Part shown: positions 50,156-59,257 of the stretch, in pieces | Layout of the letters: each line of letters opens with the position of its first letter | Numbering within the stretch: position 1 is the first letter of the stretch | DNA from: SHLQ01 sp964441145 | GTDB taxonomy: Bacteria; Actinomycetota; Acidimicrobiia; Acidimicrobiales; SHLQ01 | Direction of reading: 5' to 3' | Length of the DNA: 64,000 nt | NCBI GenBank assembly: GCA_964441145.1 | Contig: CAYTUB010000001.1 | Span: 22,428-86,427, forward strand | Notes under the pieces: model-generated | What the model was told of the DNA's origin: nothing | The model's input: the letters and a program-made list of their open reading frames with translations, nothing else | Databases searched by the model: none | Program-made: the position numbers and the translations under genes

Positions 50156-51478
50156 TCACGGCTGATAAATGGCCATGCCCGCGACCATCGCAATCGCTAG
50201 GCCGTAGGGGATGAGCGCCTGGGGGTTGCGGCTGGATTCACCAGCGAAGCCCCCGGCACGAGTGCCCCAACCCGAGTTGTGTGCCATCCGGGTGAAACCC
50301 AGCATGCGAATTGGCATCAGCATGAGTGTGGAGATGATCAGGAAGGTCGGAATCCTCCAAAGGTCGCTCGGGCGCTCGCGGAGGTGACGGGACTGACGAA
50401 GCGCGCTGCTGGCGACCGAGGCGGTGATAGCCAGGATCGAGACCACAAGGCCGCCGCCGATGCGTCCGAACTGATCGACCCATGGAGCGAACAGATCAAT
50501 GTCGGTCACCACGAACTGGCGGACGATCCAACCGAGGTACGCACCAAGCAACAAGAACGGAAGGACAATGTCGGCGAGGTAGAAGAAGGCGAGTGGGCGA
50601 GCGTTCTTCAACATCCAGGGAAACATGCGAAGCGTGTTGTATTGCGAACCGCGGGCCCAACGGAGTTGTTGCTTGGCCATCTTCTTCCACTCCAGCGGGG
50701 CATCTGTGTACACGAGGCTGGTCGATTGGTAGACGGCTTTGTGCCCTTGACGGAGGCATTCATTGGTCAGCGTCCGGTCGTCGCTGACCTCGAGGAAGAT
50801 GCCGAGGAAGCGCCCGGTCAGGAAGTGCTCCATTGCCTCGACCAGAACGCCACGCCTGAATGCAATCGTTCGGCCAGGCAAGCACCCCACGGTGCCGTGC
50901 ATCGACATTGCTGGCATGGCGTACTCATTGCGAAGCGACTCCATCCAGTCAGCCCAGCGACTCAGGATGTGGCGCTCGGGTTCGAGTATTCGCTGCCTGG
51001 TGGTGACGCCGCCGACCTCGGGATCGGCAAAGGGGCGAACCAGTTCATCGAGGGTGTCGGTTGTCCAAATCGTGTCGGAGTCAACAAGGACACAGATTTC
51101 GCTCGTGGTCTCCTCGACACCTATCCGAAGGGCGTTGCGCTTGCCGGGTACCTCGGTCCAGGTGACATCGACCTCCTCGTACTCGGCGCAGATGTGCTCG
51201 AGTGCATCGTTGCGGGGGCCATTGATGACGACGTGAATCTCATCGGGCTCCTGAGCAATGATCCGATTGAGAACATCTCGGAAGAGATCCTCTGGTTCGT
51301 CCACCACCGGGATGAGGACCGCCGTGGTGACATCGCATGCCCCCGTGAACGGGCGATAGCGGCGAGATAGCCAGGCCTTCCAACCCCAGACCGCCCAGAC
51401 GAGGCCCATGTAGACCAGAAACAAATGGAGACGGTGGTTGATCAAGAGATCTCGCACCTGCAATAAGAAGACGAACAA
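50156..51478 (-). CDS. Membrane GT2 glycosyltransferase (polysaccharide synthase type)
   Basis: A 440-residue processive-type family 2 glycosyltransferase like hyaluronan or cellulose synthases. The N-terminal helix (FLVYMGLVWAVWGWKAWL area) precedes the GT-A domain. Catalytic motifs are CVLVDSDTIWT (DxD), EVSDDRTLTNECL (base, ED-type) and KQQLRWARGSQYNT (QxxRW). Four or more membrane helices follow from about residue 300. The product is not known. It is encoded 79 bp upstream of the secreted GH26 protein on the same strand; a synthase plus hydrolase pair is typical of exopolysaccharide systems. Confidence 0.9.
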   Translation of the reverse strand: MFVFLLQVRDLLINHRLHLFLVYMGLVWAVWGWKAWLSRRYRPFTGACDVTTAVLIPVVDEPEDLFRDVLNRIIAQEPDEIHVVINGPRNDALEHICAEYEEVDVTWTEVPGKRNALRIGVEETTSEICVLVDSDTIWTTDTLDELVRPFADPEVGGVTTRQRILEPERHILSRWADWMESLRNEYAMPAMSMHGTVGCLPGRTIAFRRGVLVEAMEHFLTGRFLGIFLEVSDDRTLTNECLRQGHKAVYQSTSLVYTDAPLEWKKMAKQQLRWARGSQYNTLRMFPWMLKNARPLAFFYLADIVLPFLLLGAYLGWIVRQFVVTDIDLFAPWVDQFGRIGGGLVVSILAITASVASSALRQSRHLRERPSDLWRIPTFLIISTLMLMPIRMLGFTRMAHNSGWGTRAGGFAGESSRNPQALIPYGLAIAMVAGMAIYQP

Positions 51479-51528
51479 GCCTCTTTACACCTCGCTCTAG
51501 GGGCCAATGGAAACCGTGGGCCAACCGG

Positions 51529-51569
51529 CATGAGCCGCCTGGCCCGAGGGGTGGGCCGGACGGCTCATG
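51529..51569. promoter_or_regulatory. Long inverted repeat in the GT2/EamA divergent region
   Basis: CATGAGCCG (51529-51537) and CGGCTCATG (51561-51569) are perfect 9-bp arms enclosing GGCCC/GGGCC (51541-51545, 51553-51557). It lies 51 bp upstream of the GT2 start and 97 bp before the EamA gene. It may be a leader hairpin or operator controlling polysaccharide synthesis. Confidence 0.5.
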
Positions 51570-51666
51570 TGGGTGGGTACAAACACCTACTTCGGGACGA
51601 ACCCAAAAATTCTTGACGGGTTTTCGTAACGAATCCGCAATGCTCGTTGCGCGTTAGTCTGAGTAG

Positions 51667-52578
51667 ATGGCTAGATCGGCGGTTATCGCCTCCGCTGACG
51701 CAGAGAATGCGGGGCAGTTCTCGACAGGGGACTGGGGTCTCTTTCTTGGCGTATCTCTGATTTGGGGTTCCTCCTTTCTCTTGATCGCCGAGGCACTGGA
51801 AGGCCTCACCCCGGGCGTGATCACCTTGGGTCGTGTCGGCTTTGGCGCGCTGACGTTGTGGGCGCTTCGCCTGGGGCGCCCTGCCACAACCCGGGTGTCG
51901 CGAGAAGACCGCAAACAGATCATTGTGTTGTCGTTCGTGTGGGTGGCCGTGCCCTTCACACTTTTCCCGCTCGCCCAGGAACACATCAACTCTGCGGTCA
52001 CAGGACTGCTCAATGGCGCCACACCGGTCTTTGCCGGCGTCGTGTCCGCGCTGCTCGTTCGTGTGGTGCCCGGAGGGCTGCAACGCATCGGCATTCTGAT
52101 CGGGTTCGCGGGCGTTGTGCTGATCAGCCTCGGCTCTTCGTCGGGCGGGTCGACCGAGATTCTCGGGGTCGTGCTGGTTCTGGCCGCGACGCTTTGTTAT
52201 GGCTTCGCGGTCAATATCGCGCCCCCACTGCAAGCGAAGTACGGGGCCGTCGTCCTCATGAGCGAGGTCTTAGGATTCGCCACGATTTGGGTTCTTCCCT
52301 TTGGCCTTTTGTCGCTGCCCGGTGCGGAGTTCACCGTCGGCCCGATAGCCGCCGTCGTGTTCCTCGGAGCGATCGGCACTGGCATGGCCTACTGGATCAT
52401 GGCCACCCTCGTCGGGCGGGTCGGCGGAGTGCGGGCGTCGTTTATCACCTATCTCATCCCGGTGGTGTCGTTGATCTTGGGGGTCACGATTCGGAACGAC
52501 ACGGTTACCGCAATCACGATCGTGGGAGCCGTGCTGACGATCGGCGGAGCGTTCATCGCCTCCCGTCGTGCCGACTAA
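51667..52578 (+). CDS. EamA (DMT) family transporter
   Basis: A 303-residue membrane protein with about ten helices in two EamA repeats. The first repeat begins WGLFLGVSLIWGSSFLLIAEAL and contains LFPLAQEHINSAVTGLLNGATPVF; the second starts near residue 165 (GVVLVLAATLCYGFAVNIAPPL) and has AYWIMATLVGRVGGVRASFI. Members export amino acids, nucleosides or other small metabolites. The substrate cannot be assigned. It ends 12 bases from the convergent M20 gene. Confidence 0.93.
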   Translation: MARSAVIASADAENAGQFSTGDWGLFLGVSLIWGSSFLLIAEALEGLTPGVITLGRVGFGALTLWALRLGRPATTRVSREDRKQIIVLSFVWVAVPFTLFPLAQEHINSAVTGLLNGATPVFAGVVSALLVRVVPGGLQRIGILIGFAGVVLISLGSSSGGSTEILGVVLVLAATLCYGFAVNIAPPLQAKYGAVVLMSEVLGFATIWVLPFGLLSLPGAEFTVGPIAAVVFLGAIGTGMAYWIMATLVGRVGGVRASFITYLIPVVSLILGVTIRNDTVTAITIVGAVLTIGGAFIASRRAD

Positions 52579-52590
52579 GCGAACGGTCGC

Positions 52591-53955
52591 TTAACCCAAG
52601 AAGTCCTTGGCGACGTCGATGAAGAACTGCGTTGTGAGCGCCATGGATTCGATGTCGATCCGCTCGTCGTTTCCGTGAAAACGCTCGGAGAAGTTGATGG
52701 CGTCGAGGGTGGGGCTGAACACACCCGCACCGTAGGCCACCGCACCGAGCTTTCGGTAGACCTGTGAGTCGGTGAAACCCACCATCAGGTGCGGAGCGAT
52801 TCGTGAATTTGGAAACGGCCGCTGTGCTGACCGCTCGATCGATGCCCACAGTGGAGTATCGATCGGGGACATGGTCGACTGATACTGCGAGAGGGCCTCG
52901 ATCGTCACGTGTTCGTACAGTTCGCCGAGCGCTTCTTTGAGGTGCTCGTCAACCGTTTCGGGGTCGTCACCAGGGAGCGTTCGGATATCGACTTCGATGC
53001 TCACCTCCGATGGGATGACGTTCGTTTTTTGGGCATCTTCGAACGACAAGACGTTTGGGGAGAAGGTGGTGTGGGTGCAGGCGTGGAAGTGGCCGGCCAC
53101 CCCTTCGAGCGGGAATTCGTCGAGGAAGCTCTCGATCGAACCCGGATCGAGAAGCGCTGCTGTCGTGTCGTCATCCAACCCAAAGCCCATCACCTGCTGT
53201 TGCCAAAGTTCGTGAAACTTTGGGGCAGGGCGGTAGTCGGCGAGTCGTTGCACGATTGCCGCCGCCTTAACCAACGCGTTGTCGGCTCGAAATGGTCGCG
53301 ACCCGTGCCCGGGGGTTCCTCGAACGGTTAGTCGCCGCCAATCGACGCCTTTCTCACCGACGTGAATGAGCAATTGTGGTTCGTCGGCTGTGCCGAGATG
53401 GAGACCACCGGTTTCGGTCAGGACATAGTCAGCCCACATCGCTTCACGTTCGTTCTCGGCAAACCAGGTTGCGCCGACCCCCGACTCTGCCTCTTCATCA
53501 GCAACCCCGAAGAAGACCAGGTCGCCTCGTGGACGAAAGCCGGTGTCGGCAAGATGGCGAAAAGCGACCGCCATCGCCGCGGTCTGGTTCAACATGTCCA
53601 CGGCGCCGCGGCCCCAGATTTCGCCGTCGATAATCTCGCCACCAAAGGGGTCGTGGCGCCACTGGGACTCCGAAACTGGCACAACGTCGGTGTGCCCCAA
53701 AAGACAGAGGCTTGGCGCTTCGGGATCAGATCCCTCGATTCGTCCAATTATGGAGCCGCGGTTCGCACGCGGTTCGTAGCGTTCGATTTCCAGCCCACTG
53801 CCCTCGAGCACACTGGCGAGTGCATCAGCGTTGCGGGTCTCGTTACCCGATTCGGGGGATCCGTCGTTTACGCAGGCGTTTTGGATCATGGCCTGCAGAA
53901 GTTCAACGGAACTTTGAGTAATAGCAGAGTCAGTGGAGAGCTCTTGATAGGCCAT
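52591..53955 (-). CDS. M20 family metallopeptidase
   Basis: A 454-residue zinc hydrolase (carboxypeptidase/deacetylase type). Metal ligands appear in SLCLLGHTDVVPV (His, with catalytic Asp two residues on), GRGAVDMLNQTAAM (bridging Asp) and GVADEEAESG (catalytic Glu and ligand Glu). The dimerisation domain is central (VRGTPGHGSRPFRADNALV). The last ligand is near the end, in NFSERFHGNDERI. There is no signal peptide, so it should act in the cytoplasm on peptides or N-acyl amino acids. The start at 53955 gives a normal N-terminus. Confidence 0.94.
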   Translation of the reverse strand: MAYQELSTDSAITQSSVELLQAMIQNACVNDGSPESGNETRNADALASVLEGSGLEIERYEPRANRGSIIGRIEGSDPEAPSLCLLGHTDVVPVSESQWRHDPFGGEIIDGEIWGRGAVDMLNQTAAMAVAFRHLADTGFRPRGDLVFFGVADEEAESGVGATWFAENEREAMWADYVLTETGGLHLGTADEPQLLIHVGEKGVDWRRLTVRGTPGHGSRPFRADNALVKAAAIVQRLADYRPAPKFHELWQQQVMGFGLDDDTTAALLDPGSIESFLDEFPLEGVAGHFHACTHTTFSPNVLSFEDAQKTNVIPSEVSIEVDIRTLPGDDPETVDEHLKEALGELYEHVTIEALSQYQSTMSPIDTPLWASIERSAQRPFPNSRIAPHLMVGFTDSQVYRKLGAVAYGAGVFSPTLDAINFSERFHGNDERIDIESMALTTQFFIDVAKDFLG

Positions 53956-54060
53956 TTCTCCAGTCTTGCATGGAGTTTGAACAGGCCGTTCCTCCCATCG
54001 TTGTAGTTCGATTGGCCTTTCGCTAACGAAATGGTGGATTGCTGTGGTAACCCTTTAGCC

Positions 54061-55479
54061 ATGGCAGAGCGCGACATTGAGTGGCCGAGACTTACCAGCG
54101 ATAGCGACGTGACCGACCACGTTCGCGAGGCAAAGCAGTTTCATCAGCTTCTTTCCGGAGCCGAAGAAGCAGCCAGAGGAGACCTGTGGTCCATCGTTGA
54201 GCAGCTGGCTCACCAGGTGGCCGATCTCCAAGAGACCGTTGCCCACAGCCGCGGTGACGCCCATGTGCCGCCCGCAAGCTCAACACCCAGCGCGGAAGCG
54301 ACTTCGGCTGCGTTGGATATGGAGCGCGACGTTCGCTGGCTTGACGCACGAGTAGTGCTCTTGGAGCAAGCGCTCACCGATTCTCGCTCAGAGGTTGAGA
54401 ACCTGCGCGCCTACATCGAGGCGTATGCCCAAGAGCTTCGTATCGATATCGATGCCGTCATCGCTCAGACCAACGTGGTCCGCGAACGCCTCGACGCCGA
54501 TCTCAGTGACCTCAACAAAACGACGCTCGAACTCGAACAGCTCGTCTTTGACCTCCAGGTAGACAAGACCCTCTCTAAAGAGCGGGTAGACATTGCCGTC
54601 AGCGATCTCTTCGAAGCGATCGACAAAAACCGCCACATGGCAGCCGACGCGCAACTGGTCGCCGAAGCAACCTCGGAACGCTCTCAGAACCTCGCAGAAG
54701 AGACTCACGAGGCAAAAGAGGCCACCGAGGAAGTTCGCGTGATCGCCGAGAAAGCGCAATACGTCGCAGAGCGTTCCTCCGACGAAGTTGCAGCGTTGCA
54801 AGCCGAAGCCGAAGGGCAAGCCGAGAAGGTTCGTAAGGCCACCGAGGAAGTCCGTAGTATCGCCGAGGGTGCCGAGACCGTCGCGGTTCGTTCTTCTGAA
54901 GAGGTCACTGCATTGCAAGCCGAAACAAAGGCTGAAGCCGAGAAGGCTCGTGAAGTCGCCGAGCAAGCGCGCCAAATCGCTAAGGGCGCGGAGACTGCTG
55001 CGGCAGCGTCATCTGGGTTCGACCCAGAGGAACTACGCAGTCTCGCTGTAGAGGTCGAGGCCCTGCAATCGGCAATCGATCAGGCATCGTTGGAAGTCGG
55101 CAGCAAGGTCGACGAGGCCGCTAGCAGACTGCGCGCAGAGGCCGACTCATCAAGTGACAAGCTGCATGCGGACCTGGAAGCAGAAGTCACCGCGCTTCGC
55201 ACCGAACTCACCGAGTCCCAGAACGTGGATCACGGCGAGATGGTTAAGGACGACCAGACACTCGCTCAACAGCGCGAGATGGCCGAGCTGCAGCGGCAAA
55301 TCCGAGACATGCAGTCCCAGATCGTTTCGATGTCGAAGCGGTCGGCTACCGGATCTGCTGCAGTCCCAGAGGGTGAAGCGCCTACAAAGCGTTGGGTTGC
55401 TCACCTCGACCGTTCCGCACCTCCGACTTTCATCACACCGGAATTGACCGCTGCAGAAGAAGACGGCAGTAACGGCTAA
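54061..55479 (+). CDS. Coiled-coil protein with 39-residue tandem repeats
   Basis: A 472-residue, almost wholly helical protein without signal or membrane segment. It starts MAERDIEWPRLTSDSD from the ATG at 54061; an in-frame ATG 30 bases upstream adds an unlikely N-terminus. Residues about 30-75 (DLWSIVEQLAHQVADLQETV) match the start of the protein at 58304. Between about residues 215 and 330 a unit of 39 residues repeats: IAEKAQYVAERSSDEVAALQ versus IAEGAETVAVRSSEEVTALQ, then a partial copy. A short disordered tail ends in APPTFITPELTAAEEDGSNG. A scaffold or polarity factor role is possible, but nothing proves it. Confidence 0.8.
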   Translation: MAERDIEWPRLTSDSDVTDHVREAKQFHQLLSGAEEAARGDLWSIVEQLAHQVADLQETVAHSRGDAHVPPASSTPSAEATSAALDMERDVRWLDARVVLLEQALTDSRSEVENLRAYIEAYAQELRIDIDAVIAQTNVVRERLDADLSDLNKTTLELEQLVFDLQVDKTLSKERVDIAVSDLFEAIDKNRHMAADAQLVAEATSERSQNLAEETHEAKEATEEVRVIAEKAQYVAERSSDEVAALQAEAEGQAEKVRKATEEVRSIAEGAETVAVRSSEEVTALQAETKAEAEKAREVAEQARQIAKGAETAAAASSGFDPEELRSLAVEVEALQSAIDQASLEVGSKVDEAASRLRAEADSSSDKLHADLEAEVTALRTELTESQNVDHGEMVKDDQTLAQQREMAELQRQIRDMQSQIVSMSKRSATGSAAVPEGEAPTKRWVAHLDRSAPPTFITPELTAAEEDGSNG

Positions 55480-55527
55480 GCCCGCTCCGTCTACGAGTTT
55501 GGGCGACAGGCGCGATAAGACCGTCCC

Positions 55528-56802
55528 ATGAATCAGGGGTATCAACCGGTCGAGACGCTCCCCGTCGAGCAACTGAGAGAGCTGCAACTTGAGCGGCTGC
55601 AGTGGACGCTTGCGCACGCGTACGACAACGTCGATCACTACCGAGATGCATTCGACGCAGTGGGTATCCACCCCACTGATGTAAAGCAGCTCGAAGACCT
55701 CTCGCTATGTCCTTTCCTCGTAAAGGACGACCTTCGAGCCAACTACCCGTTCGAGATGTTTGCTGTGCCTCGCCGCGATGTCGTTCGCGTACACGCATCG
55801 AGCGGTACGACCGGCCAACCAACGGTTGTTGGCTATACGGCAGCCGATATCGAGATGTGGTCGCAACTGATGGCTCGGTCGATCTATGCCGCAGGTGGAC
55901 GTCCGGGCGACATCTGCCATGTTGGCTACGGGTACGGGCTATTCACCGGTGGGCTCGGTGCACACTACGGCGCGGAAAAGCTTGGGTGCACGGTCGTGCC
56001 GATGAGTGGTGGTCAGACAGCCAAGCAGGTGCAACTCATCACCGACTTCGAGCCGAGGATCATCCTCGTCACCCCGTCCTATTTCTTGAACATCCTCGAT
56101 GAGATGGAGCGTCAGGGAATCGACCCTCGTTCCACCTCGCTTGAAATCGGCATATTCGGGGCCGAACCATGGACCGAAGGGATGCGCATCGAGATCGAGC
56201 AGCGGGCGGGTATCGATGCTGTTGACATCTATGGGCTCAGCGAAGTGCTGGGACCGGGCGTCTCACAAGAGTGTGTGGAGACTAAAGATGGTCTGACGAT
56301 CTGGGAAGACCACTTCTTTCCCGAGATCATCGATCCAGCAACAGGGGAAGTCGTTCCGGAGGGGCAAGAGGGGGAACTGGTCTTTACTTCGCTCACCAAG
56401 GTTGCCTTCCCCGTGATCCGCTATCGCACTCGCGACCGTACCCGCCTCCTACCGGGAACCGCGCGCACGATGCGACGGATGGAGCGAGTTGCCGGACGTA
56501 CCGACGACATGTTGATCATCCGGGGCGTCAATGTCTTTCCGTCTCAGGTCGAACACGTTGTGTTCAAGGTCGACGGGCTGGCGCCCTACTACCAACTCGT
56601 GGTTCGAACGGTTGAAAACATGGCGGCGCTCGAAGTGCGGGTAGAGCCACACGCAACTGTGGCCAATCCCGACGAACTCGGTCGCCAGCTGCGCGAACTC
56701 ATTAAGACCCAGATCGGGATAACCACTGAGGTGGTTGTCGGAGAACCGGGCTCGATCCCGCGATCTCAGGGCAAGGCGCAACGAGTCATCGACGAGCGCT
56801 AG
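55528..56802 (+). CDS. paaK: Phenylacetate-CoA ligase family protein
   Basis: A 424-residue AMP-forming ligase of the PaaK group. The ATP loop is HASSGTTGQPTVVGYT. Other family blocks are GYGYGLFTGGLGAHYGAEKLG, VPMSGGQTAKQVQLI, IYGLSEVLGPGVSQEC, YRTRDRTRLLPG and GRTDDMLIIRGVNVFPSQVE, with the C-terminal QGKAQRV supplying the catalytic Lys. It probably activates phenylacetate or another aryl acid with CoA. Other paa genes (paaA-E, paaG/Z) are not in the window, so the pathway cannot be confirmed. It ends 9 bases from the convergent cyclophilin gene. Confidence 0.93.
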   Translation: MNQGYQPVETLPVEQLRELQLERLQWTLAHAYDNVDHYRDAFDAVGIHPTDVKQLEDLSLCPFLVKDDLRANYPFEMFAVPRRDVVRVHASSGTTGQPTVVGYTAADIEMWSQLMARSIYAAGGRPGDICHVGYGYGLFTGGLGAHYGAEKLGCTVVPMSGGQTAKQVQLITDFEPRIILVTPSYFLNILDEMERQGIDPRSTSLEIGIFGAEPWTEGMRIEIEQRAGIDAVDIYGLSEVLGPGVSQECVETKDGLTIWEDHFFPEIIDPATGEVVPEGQEGELVFTSLTKVAFPVIRYRTRDRTRLLPGTARTMRRMERVAGRTDDMLIIRGVNVFPSQVEHVVFKVDGLAPYYQLVVRTVENMAALEVRVEPHATVANPDELGRQLRELIKTQIGITTEVVVGEPGSIPRSQGKAQRVIDER

Positions 56803-56811
56803 GCGAACTCG

Positions 56812-58137
56812 CTACAGCTCAAGAATCTCTACCGACACGAGCGACTCGCCACGCGTCGTCGGTGCAGCCGGGTCTCGGAGGTCGATTTGGGAGAGCACAT
56901 CGTCACCGTCGATTACCTCGCCAAAGACCGCGTGAAGGCCATCGAGGAACGTCGCTGGTTCGAAGGTGATGAAGAACTGGCTGCCGTTGGTGTTCGGTCC
57001 AGCGTTGGCCATGGCGAGCAGTCCACGACGATCGATGCTGGTGAGCGCTGCAGGTTCGTCGTCAAAGTTGAAACCAGGGCCGCCACTACCGGTTGCTGTC
57101 GGGTCGCCGCCCTGGGCCATAAAGCCATCGAGGACTCGATGGAATGTGGTGCCGTCGTAGTACCCGTCGCGCGCGAGAGCGACAAAGGTGTTGACCGTGA
57201 TCGGGGCGTTCTCTTCGAAGAGGTCGATGGTGATGGCGCCGTCTCCGGTGGTGACGACTGCTTGGTAGTCGACCCCATCGACAAGGAGGTTTGGAGGCTG
57301 CTCGCTGTAGGCGTTGATTCGGCTAGCCGGCGCGACTCCAGCGAGGGTCCCTTCGCCGCTCCAGGGCACGAAGGAGGCCGGGATCTCGGTGGGAAGGTCG
57401 GAGCCTCCCGAGGTGCACTCTTGGACCACGGTGTCGAGGGTTCCTTCGGTCCCGGATCCGGTGATCAAACCCTCCCAAAAACCGGTGACTGTTTCGTCAT
57501 CGGCTAGGTCGACAGCGCATGAGCGATCGACTTGTTCGGTGAATCCGGAGAGTTGCTCTTGCTGATCGGCAAAGACGTTGATGATCGAGGACACGGGTAC
57601 GCAGGTCGTTACCGCTTCGAGCGTGGGCTCTTGTGCCCCTTCAGGGACGCTCTGTTGTAGCTGAATGGCCACCATGCCGGTGAAGGCGAGATCCCCATTG
57701 GGCACGGCACTGATTTGGTCGGCGGCACAGGAAGTGAAGTCGGAGATCTGTAGAGCATCGGTTGCTCCCGAGAGCGCAACGAGCGAGGTCGCCAACGTTG
57801 CTGTTTCGAAGCAGCCAAAGAGCGATCCGGTAAGGGCGGTCAACCCCTCGGGAGTGAGCTGTTGGTTGTTGAGGCCGTTGTATACCGCCGTCAACTGCGT
57901 GTCGCCCTCAGAGTCATCGACCAGGCACGTCAGTGGTTCGCCTGACACATCGGTTTGGAGGATCCCTGAAGCCAGCTGACGGACTACCTCAGGGTCAACG
58001 GGACCGTCGATGTCGATGGTGGGAGGCGTCGTATCGAGGGCATCTGTGCCGCCGGAGCTGCATGCGCTTGCGAGGAGCGCGAAAGCTATGAGGAGGGTCG
58101 CGAAATGCCGGGATGAGAAACGTGAGAGAAAGGCCAC
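56812..58137 (-). CDS. Lipoprotein with C-terminal cyclophilin-type PPIase domain
   Basis: A 441-residue exported protein. Signal and lipobox are ATLLIAFALLASACSSGG (Cys near residue 26). Residues about 40-260 are an Ala/Thr-rich region with regularly spaced Cys (about six), consistent with two or three disulfide-linked helical repeats. The cyclophilin domain is C-terminal: TTFHRVLDGFMAQGGDPTAT, FNFDDE, LAMANAGPNTNGSQFFIT and LDGLHAVFGEVIDGDDV, with the catalytic Arg in FHRV and QFFIT as ligands. It should catalyse prolyl isomerisation outside the cell membrane. A long Cys-bearing N-terminal region is unusual for the family. Confidence 0.9.
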   Translation of the reverse strand: MAFLSRFSSRHFATLLIAFALLASACSSGGTDALDTTPPTIDIDGPVDPEVVRQLASGILQTDVSGEPLTCLVDDSEGDTQLTAVYNGLNNQQLTPEGLTALTGSLFGCFETATLATSLVALSGATDALQISDFTSCAADQISAVPNGDLAFTGMVAIQLQQSVPEGAQEPTLEAVTTCVPVSSIINVFADQQEQLSGFTEQVDRSCAVDLADDETVTGFWEGLITGSGTEGTLDTVVQECTSGGSDLPTEIPASFVPWSGEGTLAGVAPASRINAYSEQPPNLLVDGVDYQAVVTTGDGAITIDLFEENAPITVNTFVALARDGYYDGTTFHRVLDGFMAQGGDPTATGSGGPGFNFDDEPAALTSIDRRGLLAMANAGPNTNGSQFFITFEPATFLDGLHAVFGEVIDGDDVLSQIDLRDPAAPTTRGESLVSVEILEL

Positions 58138-58303
58138 CTCTCAGGTCTACCAAAGCACCTGGTCATATGCGGGACACTCACGTCACTTCTAGCGGACTCC
58201 TTACGTCGAATCGTGTGAGAAATGGGTTATCAATCATGACTTTATGTAACTCTTCGATGCCGGACGGACACAGTTAGGCAGATTTCGGGCTAAGTTTTGC
58301 GCT

Positions 58304-59236
58304 ATGAGCAGCCATGACTCATCCTGGCCAGAATTTCAAAGCGATGTGGCCGCGTCGAGATCTTGGGCGCGCTCGGTTTCCTCTGGCCAACGTCGCGAGC
58401 TGTCTCTGACCCACAGCGAACTCATCCAACTCGTCAACCAGCTTGCCGGCCACGTCAAAGAGCTGTCTTCAAAGCTGGATTCTCAGCAATCGGGAATCGA
58501 ATCAAGCCAGCTCGAACAATACCGGGAAGAGATTCGCTCTCAGCAGGAGGACATCGTCCAATACGTGCAGGCCTTTTCAGCACAGTTTGGGGTTCTACAG
58601 CAATCACTTCAGGTCCAGATCCAGGAGTCACGACAGCTCGTCCAGAACGATGTCTCCCAAGTTGCGCAGCGACAAGTGCGGACCGAGGCCGAAGTAGTCC
58701 GACTTCGCTCGGAAGGCGCCGAACAGGGCGTTGGCCTCAACGCTGATGAGGCAGCTCGCCTTCGCGAGGAGCTGCTGGCCGAGGTGACGCACGCTCGCCA
58801 CTTAGCTCAGGAGTCTCATCAAGTCGCGGAGAAAGCAATTCACCGAGCATCGCTCGCGGCAAACAGCAACGACGCCCTCCAGGCAGAATTTGATGAAGCT
58901 CAGGTGCAAGTTGAACGTCGTAGCGAACTGGTGAACAACGTGTGCAAACACTTAGAGGCTCGTATCAATTCGACGGGTGAACAGCTGAACGAACGAATTG
59001 ATGAAACCGTGCACGAAACAATAGAGAGACTCACCCATCTCGATGCGGTTGCAGCCGCCCAAGAGACCAGGCGAAGGACATCCATATCGGCCACGAGTGC
59101 GCGGTTGCATGAGCTCGAGCTACGCCTTGCGCAATTCGAGGGGCTCGAGCCGCTCGTGGAGCCCTCTCAGAAACGCAATGGCCCGCCGCAAACTTGGCAG
59201 TTCGAGCGACGCAACAACGACCGGCAGAGTTCCTGA
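58304..59236 (+). CDS. Coiled-coil protein, paralog of the 54061 protein
   Basis: A 310-residue soluble helical protein starting MSSHDSSWPEFQSDVAASRS. The N-terminal block (WP, SD, then ELIQLVNQLAGHVKELSSKL) parallels the first block of the protein at 54061-55479, indicating common origin. Residues about 60-280 are continuous coiled coil rich in Q, E, A and S (LQVQIQESRQLVQNDVSQVA). The C-terminus is basic and Gln/Asn-rich (FERRNNDRQSS). There is no known family assignment. The two genes lie on the same strand, 2.8 kb apart. Confidence 0.78.
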   Translation: MSSHDSSWPEFQSDVAASRSWARSVSSGQRRELSLTHSELIQLVNQLAGHVKELSSKLDSQQSGIESSQLEQYREEIRSQQEDIVQYVQAFSAQFGVLQQSLQVQIQESRQLVQNDVSQVAQRQVRTEAEVVRLRSEGAEQGVGLNADEAARLREELLAEVTHARHLAQESHQVAEKAIHRASLAANSNDALQAEFDEAQVQVERRSELVNNVCKHLEARINSTGEQLNERIDETVHETIERLTHLDAVAAAQETRRRTSISATSARLHELELRLAQFEGLEPLVEPSQKRNGPPQTWQFERRNNDRQSS

Positions 59237-59257
59237 CCGTCGAGCGTCTAGACGTCG

